Below, piece by piece: positions 12,691 to 26,259 of a DNA stretch of 64,000 bases. Within the stretch, counting starts at the first letter, position 1, and each line of letters opens with the position of its first letter. Location of the stretch: NCBI RefSeq assembly GCF_000002235.5, contig NW_022145607.1, positions 39,794,029-39,858,028 of the forward strand, written 5' to 3'. Source of the stretch: Strongylocentrotus purpuratus. Lineage: Eukaryota; Echinodermata; Echinoidea; Camarodonta; Strongylocentrotidae. The position numbers and the translations under genes were made by a program. Below the pieces are notes generated by a model. It was not told the origin of the DNA and made no database searches. It saw nothing but the letters and a program-made list of their open reading frames with translations.

Positions 12691-14716
12691 TCATCGGTTT
12701 CTGGTTTTCATCTGTATTTATTGCGCAATGTATAAAAGGATGTATAGAGCTCTAAAACCTTGCAAAAACTGTCCAATTGCACAAAAAGAACCGTTTGAGG
12801 CGTATATGTTAGTTTTTCATCACATTTGCAAAATATATTTCTTTCAAAGAACACTGTGGACTCCTGAGTGGTATCATTAAGTTGCACTCGATCTCCTCTA
12901 TAAGTTAGCGTCATCGGTTTCTGGTTTTCATCTGTATTTATTGCGCAATGTATAAAAGGATGTATAGAGCTCTAAAACCTTGCAAAAACTGTCCAATTGC
13001 ACAAAAAGAACCATTTGAGGCGTATTTGTTAGTTTTTAATCACATTTGCAAAATATCTTTCTTTAAAAGAACAATGTGGACTCCTGAGTGGTATCATTAA
13101 GTTGCACTCGATCTCCTCTATAAGTTAGCGTCATCGGTTTCTCGTTTTCATCTGTATTTATTGCGCAATGTATAAAAGGATGTATAGAGCTCTAAAACCT
13201 TGCAAAAACTGTCCAATTGCACAAAAAGAACCATTTGAGGGGTATTTGTTAGTTTTTCATCACATTTGCAAAATATCTTTCTTTAAAGAACGCTGTGGAC
13301 TCCTGAGTGGTATCATTAAGTTGCACTCGATCTCCTCTATCAGTTAGCGTCATCGGTTTGTGGTTTCCATCTGTATTTATTGCGCAATGTATAAAAGGAT
13401 GTATAGAGCTCTAAAACCTTGCAAAAACTGTCCAATTGCACAAAAAGAACCGTTTGAGACGTATATGTTAGTTTTTCATCACATTTGCAAAATATATTTC
13501 TTTCAAAGAACACTGTGGACTCCTGAGTGGTATCATTAAGTTGCACTCGATCTCCTCTATAAGTTAGCGTCATCGGTTTCTGGTTTTCATCTGTATTTAT
13601 TGCGCAATGTATAAAAAGGATGTATAGAGCTCTAAAACCTTGCAAAAACTGTCCAATTGCACAAAAAGAACCGTTTGAGGCGTATATGTTAGTTTTTCAT
13701 CACATTTGCAAAATATATTTCTTTCAAAGAACACTGTGGACTCCTGAGTGGTATCATTAAGTTGCACTCGATCTCCTCTATAAGTTAGCGTCATCGGTTT
13801 CTTGTTTTCATCTGTATTTATTGCGCAATGTATAAAAAAGGATGTATAGAGCTTGCAAAAACTGTCCAATTGCACAAAAAGAACCATTTGAGGCGTATTT
13901 GTTAGTTTTTAATCACATTTGCAAATATCTTTCTTTAAAAGAACGCTGTGGACTCCTGAGTGGTATCATTATGTTGCACTCGATCTCCTCTACCTATTAG
14001 CGTCATCGGTTTCTGGTTTTCATCTGTATTTATTGCGCAATGTATAAAAGGATGTATAGAGCTCTAAAACCTTGCAAAAACTGTCCAATTAAAAAAGAAC
14101 CGTTTGAGGCGTATATGTTAGTTTTTCATCACATTTGCAAAATATTTCTTTAAAAGAACACTGTGGACTCCTGAGTGGTATCATTAAGTTGCACTCGATC
14201 TCCTCTATAAGTTAGCGTCATCGGTTTCTGGTTTTCATCTGTATTTATTGCGCAATGTATAAAAGGATGTATAGAGCTCTAAAACCTTGCAAAAACTATC
14301 CAATTGCACAAAAAGAACCGTTTGAGACGTATATGTTAGTTTTTCATCACATTTGCAAATATCTTTCTTTAAAAGAACACTGTGGACTCCTGAGTGGTAT
14401 CATTTGGTTGCACTCGATCTCCTCTATAAGTTAGCGTCATCGGTTTCTCGTTTTCATCTGTATTTATTGCGCAATGTATAAAAGGATTTATAGAGCTCTA
14501 AAACCTTGCAAAAACTGTCCAATTGCACAAAAAGAACCGTTTGAGGCGTATATGTTAGTTTTTCATCACATTTGCAAAATATATTTCTTTCAAAGAACAC
14601 TGTGGACTCCTGAGTGGTATCATTAAGTTGCACTCGATCTCCTCTATAAGTTAGCGTCATCGGTTTCTTGTTTTCATCTGTATTTATTGCGCAATGTATA
14701 AAAAAGGATGTATAGA

Positions 14717-16410
14717 GCTTGCAAAAACTGTCCAATTGCACAAAAAGAACCATTTGAGGCGTATTTGTTAGTTTTTAATCACATTTGCAAATATCTTTCT
14801 TTAAAAGAACGCTGTGGACTCCTGAGTGGTATCATTATGTTGCACTCGATCTCCTCTACCTATTAGCGTCATCGGTTTCTGGTTTTCATCTGTATTTATT
14901 GCGCAATGTATAAAAGGATGTATAGAGCTCTAAAACCTTGCAAAAACTGTCCAATTAAACAAAGAACCGTTTGAGGCGTATATGTTAGTTTTTCATCACA
15001 TTTGCAAATATCTTTCTTTAAAAGAACACTGTGGACTCCTGAGTGGTATCATTAAGTTGCACTCGATCTCCTCTATAAGTTAGCGTCATCGGTTTGTGGT
15101 TTTCATCTGTATTTATTGCGCAATGTATAAAAGGATGTATAGAGCTCTAAAACCTTGCAAAAACTGTCCAATTGCACAAAAAGAACCGTTTGAGACGTAT
15201 ATGTTAGTTTTTCATCACATTTGCAAAATATCTTTCTTTAAAAGAACAATGTGGACTCCTGAGTGGTATCATTAAGTTGCACTCGATCTCCTCTATAAGT
15301 TAGCGTCATCGGTTTCTTGTTTTCATCTGTATTTATTGCGCAATGTATAAAAGGATGTGTAGAGCTCTAAAACCTTGCAAAAACTGTCCAATTGCACAAA
15401 AAGAACCATTTGGGGCGTATTTGTTAGTTTTTAATCACATTTGCAAAATATCTTTCTTTAAAAGAACAATGTGGACTCCTGAGTGGTATCATTAAGTTGC
15501 ACTCGATCTCCTCTATAAGTTAGCGTCATCGGTTTCTCGTTTTCATCTGTATTTATTGCGCAATGTATAAAAGGATGTATAGAGCTCTAAAACCTTGCAA
15601 AAACTGTCCAATTGCACAAAAAGAACCAATTGAGGGGTATTTGTTAGTTTTTCATCACATTTGCAAAATATCTTTCTTTAAAGGATCGCTGTGGCCTCCT
15701 CCTGAGTGGTATCATTAAGTTGCACTCGATCTCCTCTATCAGTTAGCGTCATCGGTTTCTCGTTTTCATCTGTATTTATTGCGCAATGTATAAAAGGATG
15801 TATAGAGCTCTAAAACCTTGCAAAAACTGTCCAATTGCACAAAAAGAACCATTTGAGGGGTATTTGTTAGTTTTTCATCACATTTGCAAAATATCTTTCT
15901 TTAAAAGAATAATGTGGACTCCTGAGTGGTATCATTAGTTGCACTCGATCTCCTCTATCAGTTAGCGTCATCGGTTTGTGGTTTCCATCTGTATTTATTG
16001 CGCAATGTATAAAAGGATTTATAGAGCTCTAAAACCTTGCAAAAACTGTCCAATTGCACAAAAAGAACCAATTGAGGGGTATTTGTTAGTTTTTCATCAC
16101 ATTTGCAAAATATCTTTCTTTAAAGGATCGCTGTGGACTCCTGAGTGGTATCATTATTTTGCACTCGATCTCCTTTATAAGTTAGCGTCATCGGTTTGTG
16201 GTTTCCATCTGTATTTATTGCGCAATGTATAAAAGGATGTATAGAGCTCTAAACCCTTGCAAAAACTGTCCAATTGCACAAAAAGAACCATTTGAGGGGT
16301 ATTTGTTAGTTTTTCATCACATTTGCAAAATATCTTTCTTTAAAAGAACAATGTGGACTCCTGAGTGGTATCATTAAGTTGCACTCGATCTCTTCTATAA
16401 GTTAGCGTCA
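14717..16410 (+). repeat. Satellite A higher-order block, copy 2
   Basis: Same marker order as the block at 11000: del9 at 14717, TACCTATTA near 14858, CCAATTAAACAAAG near 14952, GGCCTCCTCCTGAG near 15694, AAAAGGATTTATAG near 16012 (GG where copies 1, 3 and 4 have TG) and AAACCCTTGC near 16252. It lies 3717 bp (about 17 monomers) from copy 1. A partial duplicate of its start lies just upstream at 13851. Confidence 0.8.
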
Positions 16411-17344
16411 TCGGTTTCTGGTTTTCATCTGTATTTATTGCGCAATGTATAAAAGGATGTATAGAGCTCTAAAACCTTGCAAAAACTGTCCAATTGCACA
16501 AAAAGAACCGTTTGAGGCGTATATGTTAGTTTTTCATCACATTTGCAAAATATTTCTTTAAAAGAACACTGTGGACTCCTGAGTGGTATCATTAAGTTGC
16601 ACTCGATCTCCTCTATAAGTTAGCGTCATCGGTTTCTCGTTTTCATCTGTATTTATTGCGCAATGTATAAAAGGATGTATAGAGCTCTAAAACCTTGCAA
16701 AAACTGTCCAATTGCACAAAAAGAACCATTGAGGGGTATTTGTTAGTTTTTCATCACATTTGCAAAATATCTTTCTTTAAAGGATCGCTGTGGACTCCTG
16801 AGTGGTATCATTAAGTTGCACTCGATCTCCTCTATCAGTTAGCGTCATCGGTTTGTGGTTTCCATCTGTATTTATTGCGCAATGTATAAAAGGATGTATA
16901 GAGCTCTAAAACCTTGCAAAAACTGTCCAATTGCACAAAAAGAACCGTTTGAGACGTATATGTTAGTTTTTCATCACATTTGCAAAATATCTTTCTTTCA
17001 AAGAACACTGTGGACTCCTGAGTGGTATCATTAAGTTGCACTCGATCTCCTCTATAAGTTAGCGTCATCGGTTTCTGGTTTTCATCTGTATTTATTGCGC
17101 AATGTATAAAAGGATGTATAGAGCTCTAAAACCTTGCAAAAACTGTCCAATTGCACAAAAAGAACCGTTTGAGACGTATATGTTAGTTTTTCATCACATT
17201 TGCAAAATATATTTCTTTCAAAGAACACTGTGGACTCCTGAGTGGTATCATTAAGTTGCACTCGATCTCCTCTATAAGTTAGCGTCATCGGTTTCTTGTT
17301 TTCATCTGTATTTATTGCGCAATGTATAAAAAAGGATGTATAGA

Positions 17345-19040
17345 GCTTGCAAAAACTGTCCAATTGCACAAAAAGAACCATTTGAGGCGTATTTGTTAGT
17401 TTTTAATCACATTTGCAAATATCTTTCTTTAAAAGAACGCTGTGGACTCCTGAGTGGTATCATTATGTTGCACTCGATCTCCTCTACCTATTAGCGTAAT
17501 CGGTTTCTGGTTTTCATCTGTATTTATTGCGCAATGTATAAAAGGATGTATAGAGCTCTAAAACCTTGCAAAAACTGTCCAATTAAACAAAGAACCGTTT
17601 GAGGCGTATATGTTAGTTTTTCATTACATTTGCAAATATCTTTCTTTAAAAGAACACTGTGGACTCCTGAGTGGTATCATTAAGTTGCACTCGATCTCCT
17701 CTATAAGTTAGCGTCATCGGTTTGTGGTTTTCATCTGTATTTATTGCGCAATGTATAAAAGGATGTATAGAGCTCTAAAACCTTGCAAATACTATCCAAT
17801 TGCACAAAAAGAACCGTTTGAGACGTATATGTTAGTTTTTCATCACATTTGCAAATATCTTTCTTTAAAAGAACAATGTGGACTCCTGAGTGGTATCATT
17901 AAGTTGCACTCGATCTCCTCTATAAGTTAGCGTCATCGGTTTCTTGTTTTCATCTGTATTTATTGCGCAATGTATAAAAGGATGTGTAGAGCTCTAAAAC
18001 CTTGCAAAATCTGTCCAATTGCACAAAAAGAACCATTTGGGGCGTATTTGTTGGTTTTTAATCACATTTGCAAAATATCTTTCTTTAAAAGAACAATGTG
18101 GACTCCTGAGTGGTATCATTAAGTTGCACTCGATCTCCTCTATAAGTTAGCGTCATCGGTTTCTCGTTTTCATCTGTATTTATTGCGCAATGTATAAAAG
18201 GATGTATAGAGCTCTAAAACCTTGCAAAAACTGTCAAATTGCACAAAAAGAACCAATTGAGGGGTATTTGTTAGTTTTTCATCACATTTGCAAAATATCT
18301 TTCTTTAAAGGATCGCTGTGGCCTCCTCCTGAGTGGTATCATTAAGTTGCACTCGATCTCCTCTATCAGTTAGCGTCATCGGTTTCTCGTTTTCATCTGT
18401 ATTTATTGCGCAATGTATAAAAGGATGTATAGTGCTCTAAAACCTTGCAAAAACTGTCCAATTGCACAAAAAGAACCATTTGAGGGGTATTTGTTAGTTT
18501 TTCATCACATTTGCAAAATATCTTTCTTTAAAAGAATAATGTGGACTCCTGAGTGGTATCATTAGGTTGCACTCGATCTCCTCTATCAGTTAGCGTCATC
18601 GGTTTGTGGTTTCCATCTGTATTTATTGCGCAATGTATAAAATGATTTATAGAGCTCTAAAACCTTGCAAAAACTATCCAATTGCACAAAAAGAACCAAT
18701 TGAGGGGTATTTGTTAGTTTTTCATCACATTTGCAAAATATCTTTCTTTAAAGGATCGCTGTGGCCTCCTGAGTGGTATCATTATTTTGCACTCGATCTC
18801 CTTTATAAGTTAGCGTCATCGGTTTGTGGTTTCCATCTGTATTTATTGCGCAATGTATAAAAGGATGTATAGAGCTCTAAACCCTTGCAAAAACTGTCCA
18901 ATTGCACAAAAAGAACCATTTGAGGGGTATTTGTTAGTTTTTCATCACATTTGCAAAATATCTTTCTTTAAAAGAACAATGTGGACTCCTGAGTGGTATC
19001 ATTAAGTTGCACTCGATCTCTTCTATAAGTTAGCGTCATC
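17345..19040 (+). repeat. Satellite A higher-order block, copy 3
   Basis: Same marker order, 2628 bp (12 monomers) after copy 2: del9 at 17345, TACCTATTA near 17486, GGCCTCCTCCTGAG near 18321, AAAATGATTTATAG near 18642, AAACCCTTGC near 18880. It shares the private changes TCATTACATTT, TGTCAAATTGCAC and ATAGTGCTC with copy 4, which makes these two the closest pair. Confidence 0.8.
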
Positions 19041-22000
19041 GGTTTCTGGTTTTCATCTGTATTTATTGCGCAATGTATAAAAGGATGTGTAGAGCTCTAA
19101 AACCTTGCAAAACTGTCCAATTGCACAAAAAGAACCATTTGGGGCGTATTTGTTAGTTTTTAATCACATTTGCAAAATATCTTTCTTTAAAAGAACAATG
19201 TGGACTCCTGAGTGGTATCATTAAGTTGCACTCGATCTCTCTATAAGTTAGCGTCATCGGTTTCTGGTTTTCATCTGTATTTATTGCGCAATGTATAAAA
19301 GGATGTATAGAGCTCTAAAACCTTGCAAAATCTGTCCAATTGCACAAAAAGAACCATTTGGGCGTATTTGTTGGTTTTTAATCACATTTGCAAAATATCT
19401 TTCTTTAAAAGAACAATGTGGACTCCTGAGTGGTATCATTAAGTTGCACTCGATCTCTTCTATAAGTTAGCGTCATCGGTTTCTGGTTTTCATCTGTATT
19501 TATTGCGCAATGTATAAAAGGATGTATAGAGCTCTAAAACCTTGCAAAAACTGTCCAATTGCACAAAAAGAACCGTTTGAGGCGTATATGTTAGTTTTTA
19601 TCACATTTGCAAAATTTCTTTCTTTCAAAGAACACTGTGGACTCCTGAGTGGTATCATTAAGTTGCACTCGATCTCCTCTATCAGTTAGCGTCATCGGTT
19701 TCTGGTTTCCATCTGTATTTATTGCGCAATGTATAAAAGGATGTATAGAGCTCTAAAACCTTGCAAAAACTGTCCAATTGCACAAAAAGAACCGTTTGAG
19801 GCGTATTTGTTAGTTTTTCATCACATTTGCAAAATATCTTTCTTTAAAAGAACAATGTGGACTCCTGAGTGGTATCATTAAGTTGCACTCGATCTCTTCT
19901 ATAAGTTAGCGTCATCGGTTTCTGGTTTTCATCTGTATTTATTGCGCAATGTATAAAAGGATGTATAGAGCTCTAAAACCTTGCAAAAACTGTCCAATTG
20001 CACAAAAAGAACCGTTTGAGGCGTATATGTTAGTTTTTCATCACATTTGCAAAATATATTTCTTTCAAAGAACACTGTGGACTCCTGAGTGGTATCATTA
20101 AGTTGCACTCGATCTCCTCTATAAGTTAGCGTCATCGGTTTCTTGTTTTCATCTGTATTTATTGCGCAATGTATAAAAGGATGTGTAGAGCTCTAAAACC
20201 TTGCAAAATCTGTCCAATTGCACAAAAAGAACCATTTGAGGCGTATTTGTTAGTTTTTAATCACATTTGCAAAATATCTTTCTTTAAAAGAACAATGTGG
20301 ACTCCTGAGTGGTATCATTAAGTTGCACTCGATCTCCTCTATAAGTTAGCGTCATCGGTTTCTCGTTTTCATCTGTATTTATTGCGCAATGTATAAAAGG
20401 ATGTATAGAGCTCTAAAACCTTGCAAAAACTGTCCAATTGCACAAAAAGAACCAATTGAGGGGTATTTGTTAGTTTTTCATCACATTTGCAAAATATCTT
20501 TCTTTAAAGGATCGCTGTGGACTCCTGAGTGGTATCATTAAGTTGCACTCGATCGCTTCTATCAGTTAGCGTCATCGGTTTGTGGTTTCCATCTGTATTT
20601 ATTGCGCAATGTATAAAAGGATGTATAGAGCTCTAAAACCTTGCAAAAACTATCCAATTGCACAAAAAGAACCGTTTGAGACGTATATGTTAGTTTTTCA
20701 TCACATTTGCAAATATCTTTCTTTAAAAGAACGCTGTGGACTCCTGAGTGGTATCATTTGGTTGCACTCGATCTCCTCTATAAGTTAGCGTCATCGGTTT
20801 CTCGTTTTCATCTGTATTTATTGCGCAATGTATAAAAGGATGTATAGAGCTCTAAAACCTTGCAAAAACTGTCCAATTGCACAAAAAGAACCATTTGAGG
20901 GGTATTTGTTAGTTTTTCATCACATTTGCAAAATATCTTTCTTTCAAAGATTAATGTGGACTCCTGAGTGGTATCATTAAGTTGCACTCGATCTCCTCTA
21001 TCAGTTAGCGTCATCGGTTTCTGGTTTCCATCTGTATTTATTGCGCAATGTATAAAAGGATGTATAGAGCTCTAAAACCTTGCAAAAACTGTCCAATTGC
21101 ACAAAAAGAACCGTTTGAGGGGTATTTGTTAGTTTTTCATCACATTTGCAAAATATTTCTTTCAAAGAACACTGTGGACTCCTGAGTGGTATCATTAAGT
21201 TGCACTCGATCTCCTCTATAAGTTAGCGTCATCGGTTTCTGGTTTTCATCTGTATTTATTGCGCAATGTATAAAAAAGGATGTATAGAGCTTGCAAAAAC
21301 TGTCCAATTGCACAAAAAGAACCATTTGAGGCGTATTTGTTAGTTTTTAATCACATTTGCAAATATCTTTCTTTAAAAGAACGCTGTGGACTCCTGAGTG
21401 GTATCATTATGTTGCACTCGATCTCCTCTACCTATTAACGTCATCGGTTTCTGGTTTTCATCTGTATTTATTGCGCAATGTATAAAAGGATGTATAGAGC
21501 TCTAAAACCTTGCAAAAACTGTCCAATTAAACAAAGAACCGTTTGAGGCGTATATGTTAGTTTTTCATCACATTTGCAAATATCTTTCTTTAAAAGAACA
21601 CTGTGGACTCCTGAGTGGTATCATTAAGTTGCACTCGATCTCCTCTATAAGTTAGCGTCATCGGTTTGTGGTTTTCATCTGTATTTATTGCGCAATGTAT
21701 AAAAGGATGTATAGAGCTCTAAAACCTTGCAAAAACTGTCCAATTGCACAAAAAGAACCATTTGAGGGGTATTTGTTAGTTTTTCATCACATTTGCAAAA
21801 TATCTTTCTTTAAAAGAACGCTGTGGACTCCTGAGTGGTATCATTAAGTTGCACTCGATCTCCTCTATCAGTTAGCGTCATCGGTTTCTGGTTTTCATCT
21901 GTATTTATTGCGCAATGTATAAAAGGATGTTTAGAGCTCTAAAACCTTGCAAAAACTGTCCAATTGCACAAAAAGAACCATTTGAGGGGTATTTGTTAGT

Positions 22001-23159
22001 TTTTCATCACATTTGCAAAATATCTTTCTTTAAAAGAACAATGTGGACTCCTGAGTGGTATCATTAAGTTGCACTCGATCTCCTCTATCAGTTAGCGTCA
22101 TCGGTTTCTCGTTTTCATCTGTATTTATTGCGCAATGTATAAAAGGATTTATAGAGCTCTAAAACCTTGCAAAAACTGTCCAATTGCACAAAAAGAACCG
22201 TTTGAGGCGTATATGTTAGTTTTTCATCACATTTGCAAAATATCTTTCTTTCAAAGAACACTGTGGACTCCTGAGTGGTATCATTAAGTTGCACTCAATC
22301 TCCTCTATAAGTTAGCGTCATCGGTTTCTGGTTTTCATCTGTATTTATTGCGCAATGTATAAAAAGGATGTATAGAGCTCTAAAACCTTGCAAAAACTAT
22401 CCAATTGCACAAAAAGAACCGTTTGAGACGTATATGTTAGTTTTTCATCACATTTGCAAATATCTTTCTTTAAAAGAACACTGTGGACTCCTGAGTGGTA
22501 TCATTTGGTTGCACTCGATCTCCTCTATAAGTTAGCGTCATCGGTTTCTCGTTTTCATCTGTATTTATTGCGCAATGTATAAAAGGATTTATAGAGCTCT
22601 AAAACCTTGCAAAAACTGTCCAATTGCACAAAAAGAACCGTTTGAGGCGTATATGTTAGTTTTTCATCACATTTGCAAAATATATTTCTTTCAAAGAACA
22701 CTGTGGACTCCTGAGTGGTATCATTAAGTTGCACTCGATCTCCTCTATAAGTTAGCGTCATCGGTTTCTTGTTTTCATCTGTATTTATTGCGCAATGTAT
22801 AAAAAAGGATGTATAGAGCTTGCAAAAACTGTCCAATTGCACAAAAAGAACCATTTGAGGCGTATTTGTTAGTTTTTAATCACATTTGCAAATATCTTTC
22901 TTTAAAAGAACGCTGTGGACTCCTGAGTGGTATCATTATGTTGCACTCGATCTCCTCTACCTATTAACGTAATCGGTTTCTGGTTTTCATCTGTATTTAT
23001 TGCGCAATGTATAAAAGGATGTATAGAGCTCTAAAACCTTGCAAAAACTGTCCAATTAAACAAAGAACCGTTTGAGGCGTATATGTTAGTTTTTCATTAC
23101 ATTTGCAAATATCTTTCTTTAAAAGAACACTGTGGACTCCTGAGTGGTATCATTAAGTT

Positions 23160-23175
23160 GCACTCGATAAGTTAG
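23160..23175 (+). repeat. Single monomer lacking 9 bp in the CTCGATCTCC segment
   Basis: CACTCGATAAGTTAG replaces the usual longer segment: the nine bases CTCCTCTAT after CACTCGAT are missing, between 23168 and 23169. I saw this only once in the window. It lies where a copied segment is joined to a different monomer context, so it may mark a recombination joint. Confidence 0.7.
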
Positions 23176-23677
23176 CGTCATCGGTTTCTTGTTTTCATCT
23201 GTATTTATTGCGCAATGTATAAAAGGATGTATAGAGCTCTAAAACCTTGCAAAAACTGTCCAATTGCACAAAAAGAACCAATTGAGGGGTATTTGTTAGT
23301 TTTTCATCACATTTGCAAAATATCTTTCTTTAAAGGATCGCTGTGGACTCCTGAGTGGTATCATTAAGTTGCACTCGATCTCCTCTATCAGTTAGCGTCA
23401 TCGGTTTGTGGTTTCCATCTGTATTTATTGCGCAATGTATAAAAGGATGTATAGAGCTCTAAAACCTTGCAAAAACTATCCAATTGCACAAAAAGAACCG
23501 TTTGAGACGTATATGTTAGTTTTTCATCACATTTGCAAAATATATTTCTTTCAAAGAACACTGTGGACTCCTGAGTGGTATCATTAAGTTGCACTCGATC
23601 TCCTCTATAAGTTAGCGTCATCGGTTTCTGGTTTTCATCTGTATTTATTGCGCAATGTATAAAAAAGGATGTATAGA

Positions 23678-25330
23678 GCTTGCAAAAACTGTCCAATTGC
23701 ACAAAAAGAAGCATTTGAGGCGTATTTGTTAGTTTTTAATCACATTTGCAAATATCTTTCTTTAAAAGAACGCTGTGGACTCCTGAGTGGTATCATTATG
23801 TTGCACTCGATCTCCTCTACCTATTAACGTAATCGGTTTCTGGTTTTCATCTGTATTTATTGCGCAATGTATAAAAGGATGTATAGAGCTCTAAAACCTT
23901 GCAAAAACTGTCCAATTAAACAAAGAACCGTTTGAGGCGTATATGTTAGTTTTTCATTACATTTGCAAATATCTTTCTTTAAAAGAACACTGTGGACTCC
24001 TGAGTGGTATCATTAAGTTGCACTCGATCTCCTCTATAAGTTAGCGTCATCGGTTTGTGGTTTTCATCTGTATTTATTGCGCAATGTATAAAAGGATGTA
24101 TAGAGCTCTAAAACCTTGCAAATACTATCCAATTGCACAAAAAGAACCGTTTGAGACGTATATGTTAGTTTTTCATCACATTTGCAAAATATCTTTCTTT
24201 AAAAGAACAATGTGGACTCCTGAGTGGTATCATTAAGTTGCACTCGATCTCCTCTATAAGTTAGCGTCATCGGTTTCTTGTTTTCATCTGTATTTATTGC
24301 GCAATGTATAAAAGGATGTGTAGAGCTCTAAAACCTTGCAAAATCTGTCCAATTGCACAAAAAGAACCATTTGGGGCGTATTTGTTGGTTTTTAATCACA
24401 TTTGCAAAATATCTTGCTTTAAAAGAACAATGTGGACTCCTGAGTGGTATCATTAAGTTGCACTCGATCTCCTCTATAAGTTAGCGTCATCGGTTTCTCG
24501 TTTTCATCTGTATTTATTGCGCAATGTATAAAAGGATGTATAGAGCTCTAAAACCTTGCAAAAACTGTCAAATTGCACAAAAAGAACCAATTGAGGGGTA
24601 TTTGTTAGTTTTTCATCACATTTGCAAAATATCTTTCTTTAAAGGATCGCTGTGGCCTCCTCCTGAGTGGTATCATTAAGTTGCACTCGATCTCCTCTAT
24701 CAGTTAGCGTCATCGGTTTCTCGTTTTCATCTGTATTTATTGCGCAATGTATAAAAGGATGTATAGTGCTCTAAAACCTTGCAAAAACTGTCCAATTGCA
24801 CAAAAAGAACCATTTGAGGGGTATTTGTTAGTTTTTCATCACATTTGCAAAATATCTTTCTTTAAAAGAATAATGTGGACTCCTGAGTGGTATCATTAGG
24901 TTGCACTCGATCTCCTCTATCAGTTAGCGTCATCGGTTTGTGGTTTCCATCTGTATTAATTGCGCAATGTATAAAATGATTTATAGAGCTCTAAAACCTT
25001 GCAAAAACTATCCAATTGCACAAAAAGAACCAATTGAGGGTATTTGTTAGTTTTTCATCACATTTGCAAAATATCTTTCTTTAAAGGATCGCTGTGGCCT
25101 CCTGAGTGGTATCATTATTTTGCACTCGATCTCCTTTATAAGTTAGCGTCATCGGTTTGTGGTTTCCATCTGTATTTATTGCGCAATGTATAAAAGGATG
25201 TATAGAGCTCTAAACCCTTGCAAAAACTGTCCAATTGCACAAAAAGAACCATTTGAGGGGTATTTGTTAGTTTTTCATCACATTTGCAAAATATATTTCT
25301 TTAAAAGAACGCTGTGGACTCCAGAGTGGT
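23678..25330 (+). repeat. Satellite A higher-order block, copy 4
   Basis: Same marker order, 6333 bp (about 29 monomers) after copy 3: del9 at 23678, TACCTATTA near 23818, GGCCTCCTCCTGAG near 24655, ATAGTGCTC near 24764, AAAATGATTTATAG near 24973, AAACCCTTGC near 25213. Two of its own changes are GTATTAATTGCGC near 24954 and CTCCAGAGTGG near 25320. The bZIP-type palindrome is intact even beside the first of these. Confidence 0.8.
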
Positions 25331-26259
25331 ATCATTAAGTTGCACTCGATCGCTTCTATCAGTTAGCGTCATCGGTTTCTGGTTTTCATCTGTATTTATT
25401 GCGCAATGTATAAAAGGATATTTAGAGCTCTAAAACCTTGCAAAAACTGTCCAATTGCACAAAAAGAACCATTTGAGGGGTATTTGTTAGTTTTTCATCA
25501 CATTTGCAAAATATCTTTCTTTAAAAGAACAATGTGGACTCCTGAGTGGTATCATTAAGTTGCACTCGATCTCTTCTATAAGTTAGCATCATCGGTTTCT
25601 GGTTTTCATCTGTATTTATTGCGCAATGTATAAAAGGATGTATAGAGCTCTAAAACCTTGCAAAAACTGTCCAATTGCACAAAAAGAACCGTTTGAGGCG
25701 TATATGTTAGTTTTTCATCACATTTGCAAAATATATTTCTTTCAAAGAACACTGTGGACTCCTGAGTGGTATCATTAAGTTGCACTCGATCTCCTCTATA
25801 AGTTAGCGTCATCGGTTTCTTGTTTTCATCTGTATTTATTGCGCAATGTATAAAAGGATGTGTAGAGCTCTAAAACCTTGCAAAATCTGTCCAATTGCAC
25901 AAAAAGAACCATTTGAGGCGTATTTATTGGTTTTTAATCACATTTGCAAAATATCTTGCTTTAAAAGAACAATGTGGACTCCTGAGTGGTATCATTAAGT
26001 TGCACTCGATCTCCTCTATCAGTTAGCGTCATCGGTTTCTCGTTTTCATCTGTATTTATTGCGCAATGTATAAAAGGATGTATAGAGCTCTAAAACCTTG
26101 CAAAAACTGTCCAATTGCACAAAAAGAACCAATTGAGGGGTATTTGTTAGTTTTTCATCACATTTGCAAATATCTTTCTTTAAAAGATCGCTGTGGACTC
26201 CTGAGTGGTATCATTTGGTTGCACTCGATCTCCTCTATGAGTTAGCGTCATCGGTTTGT

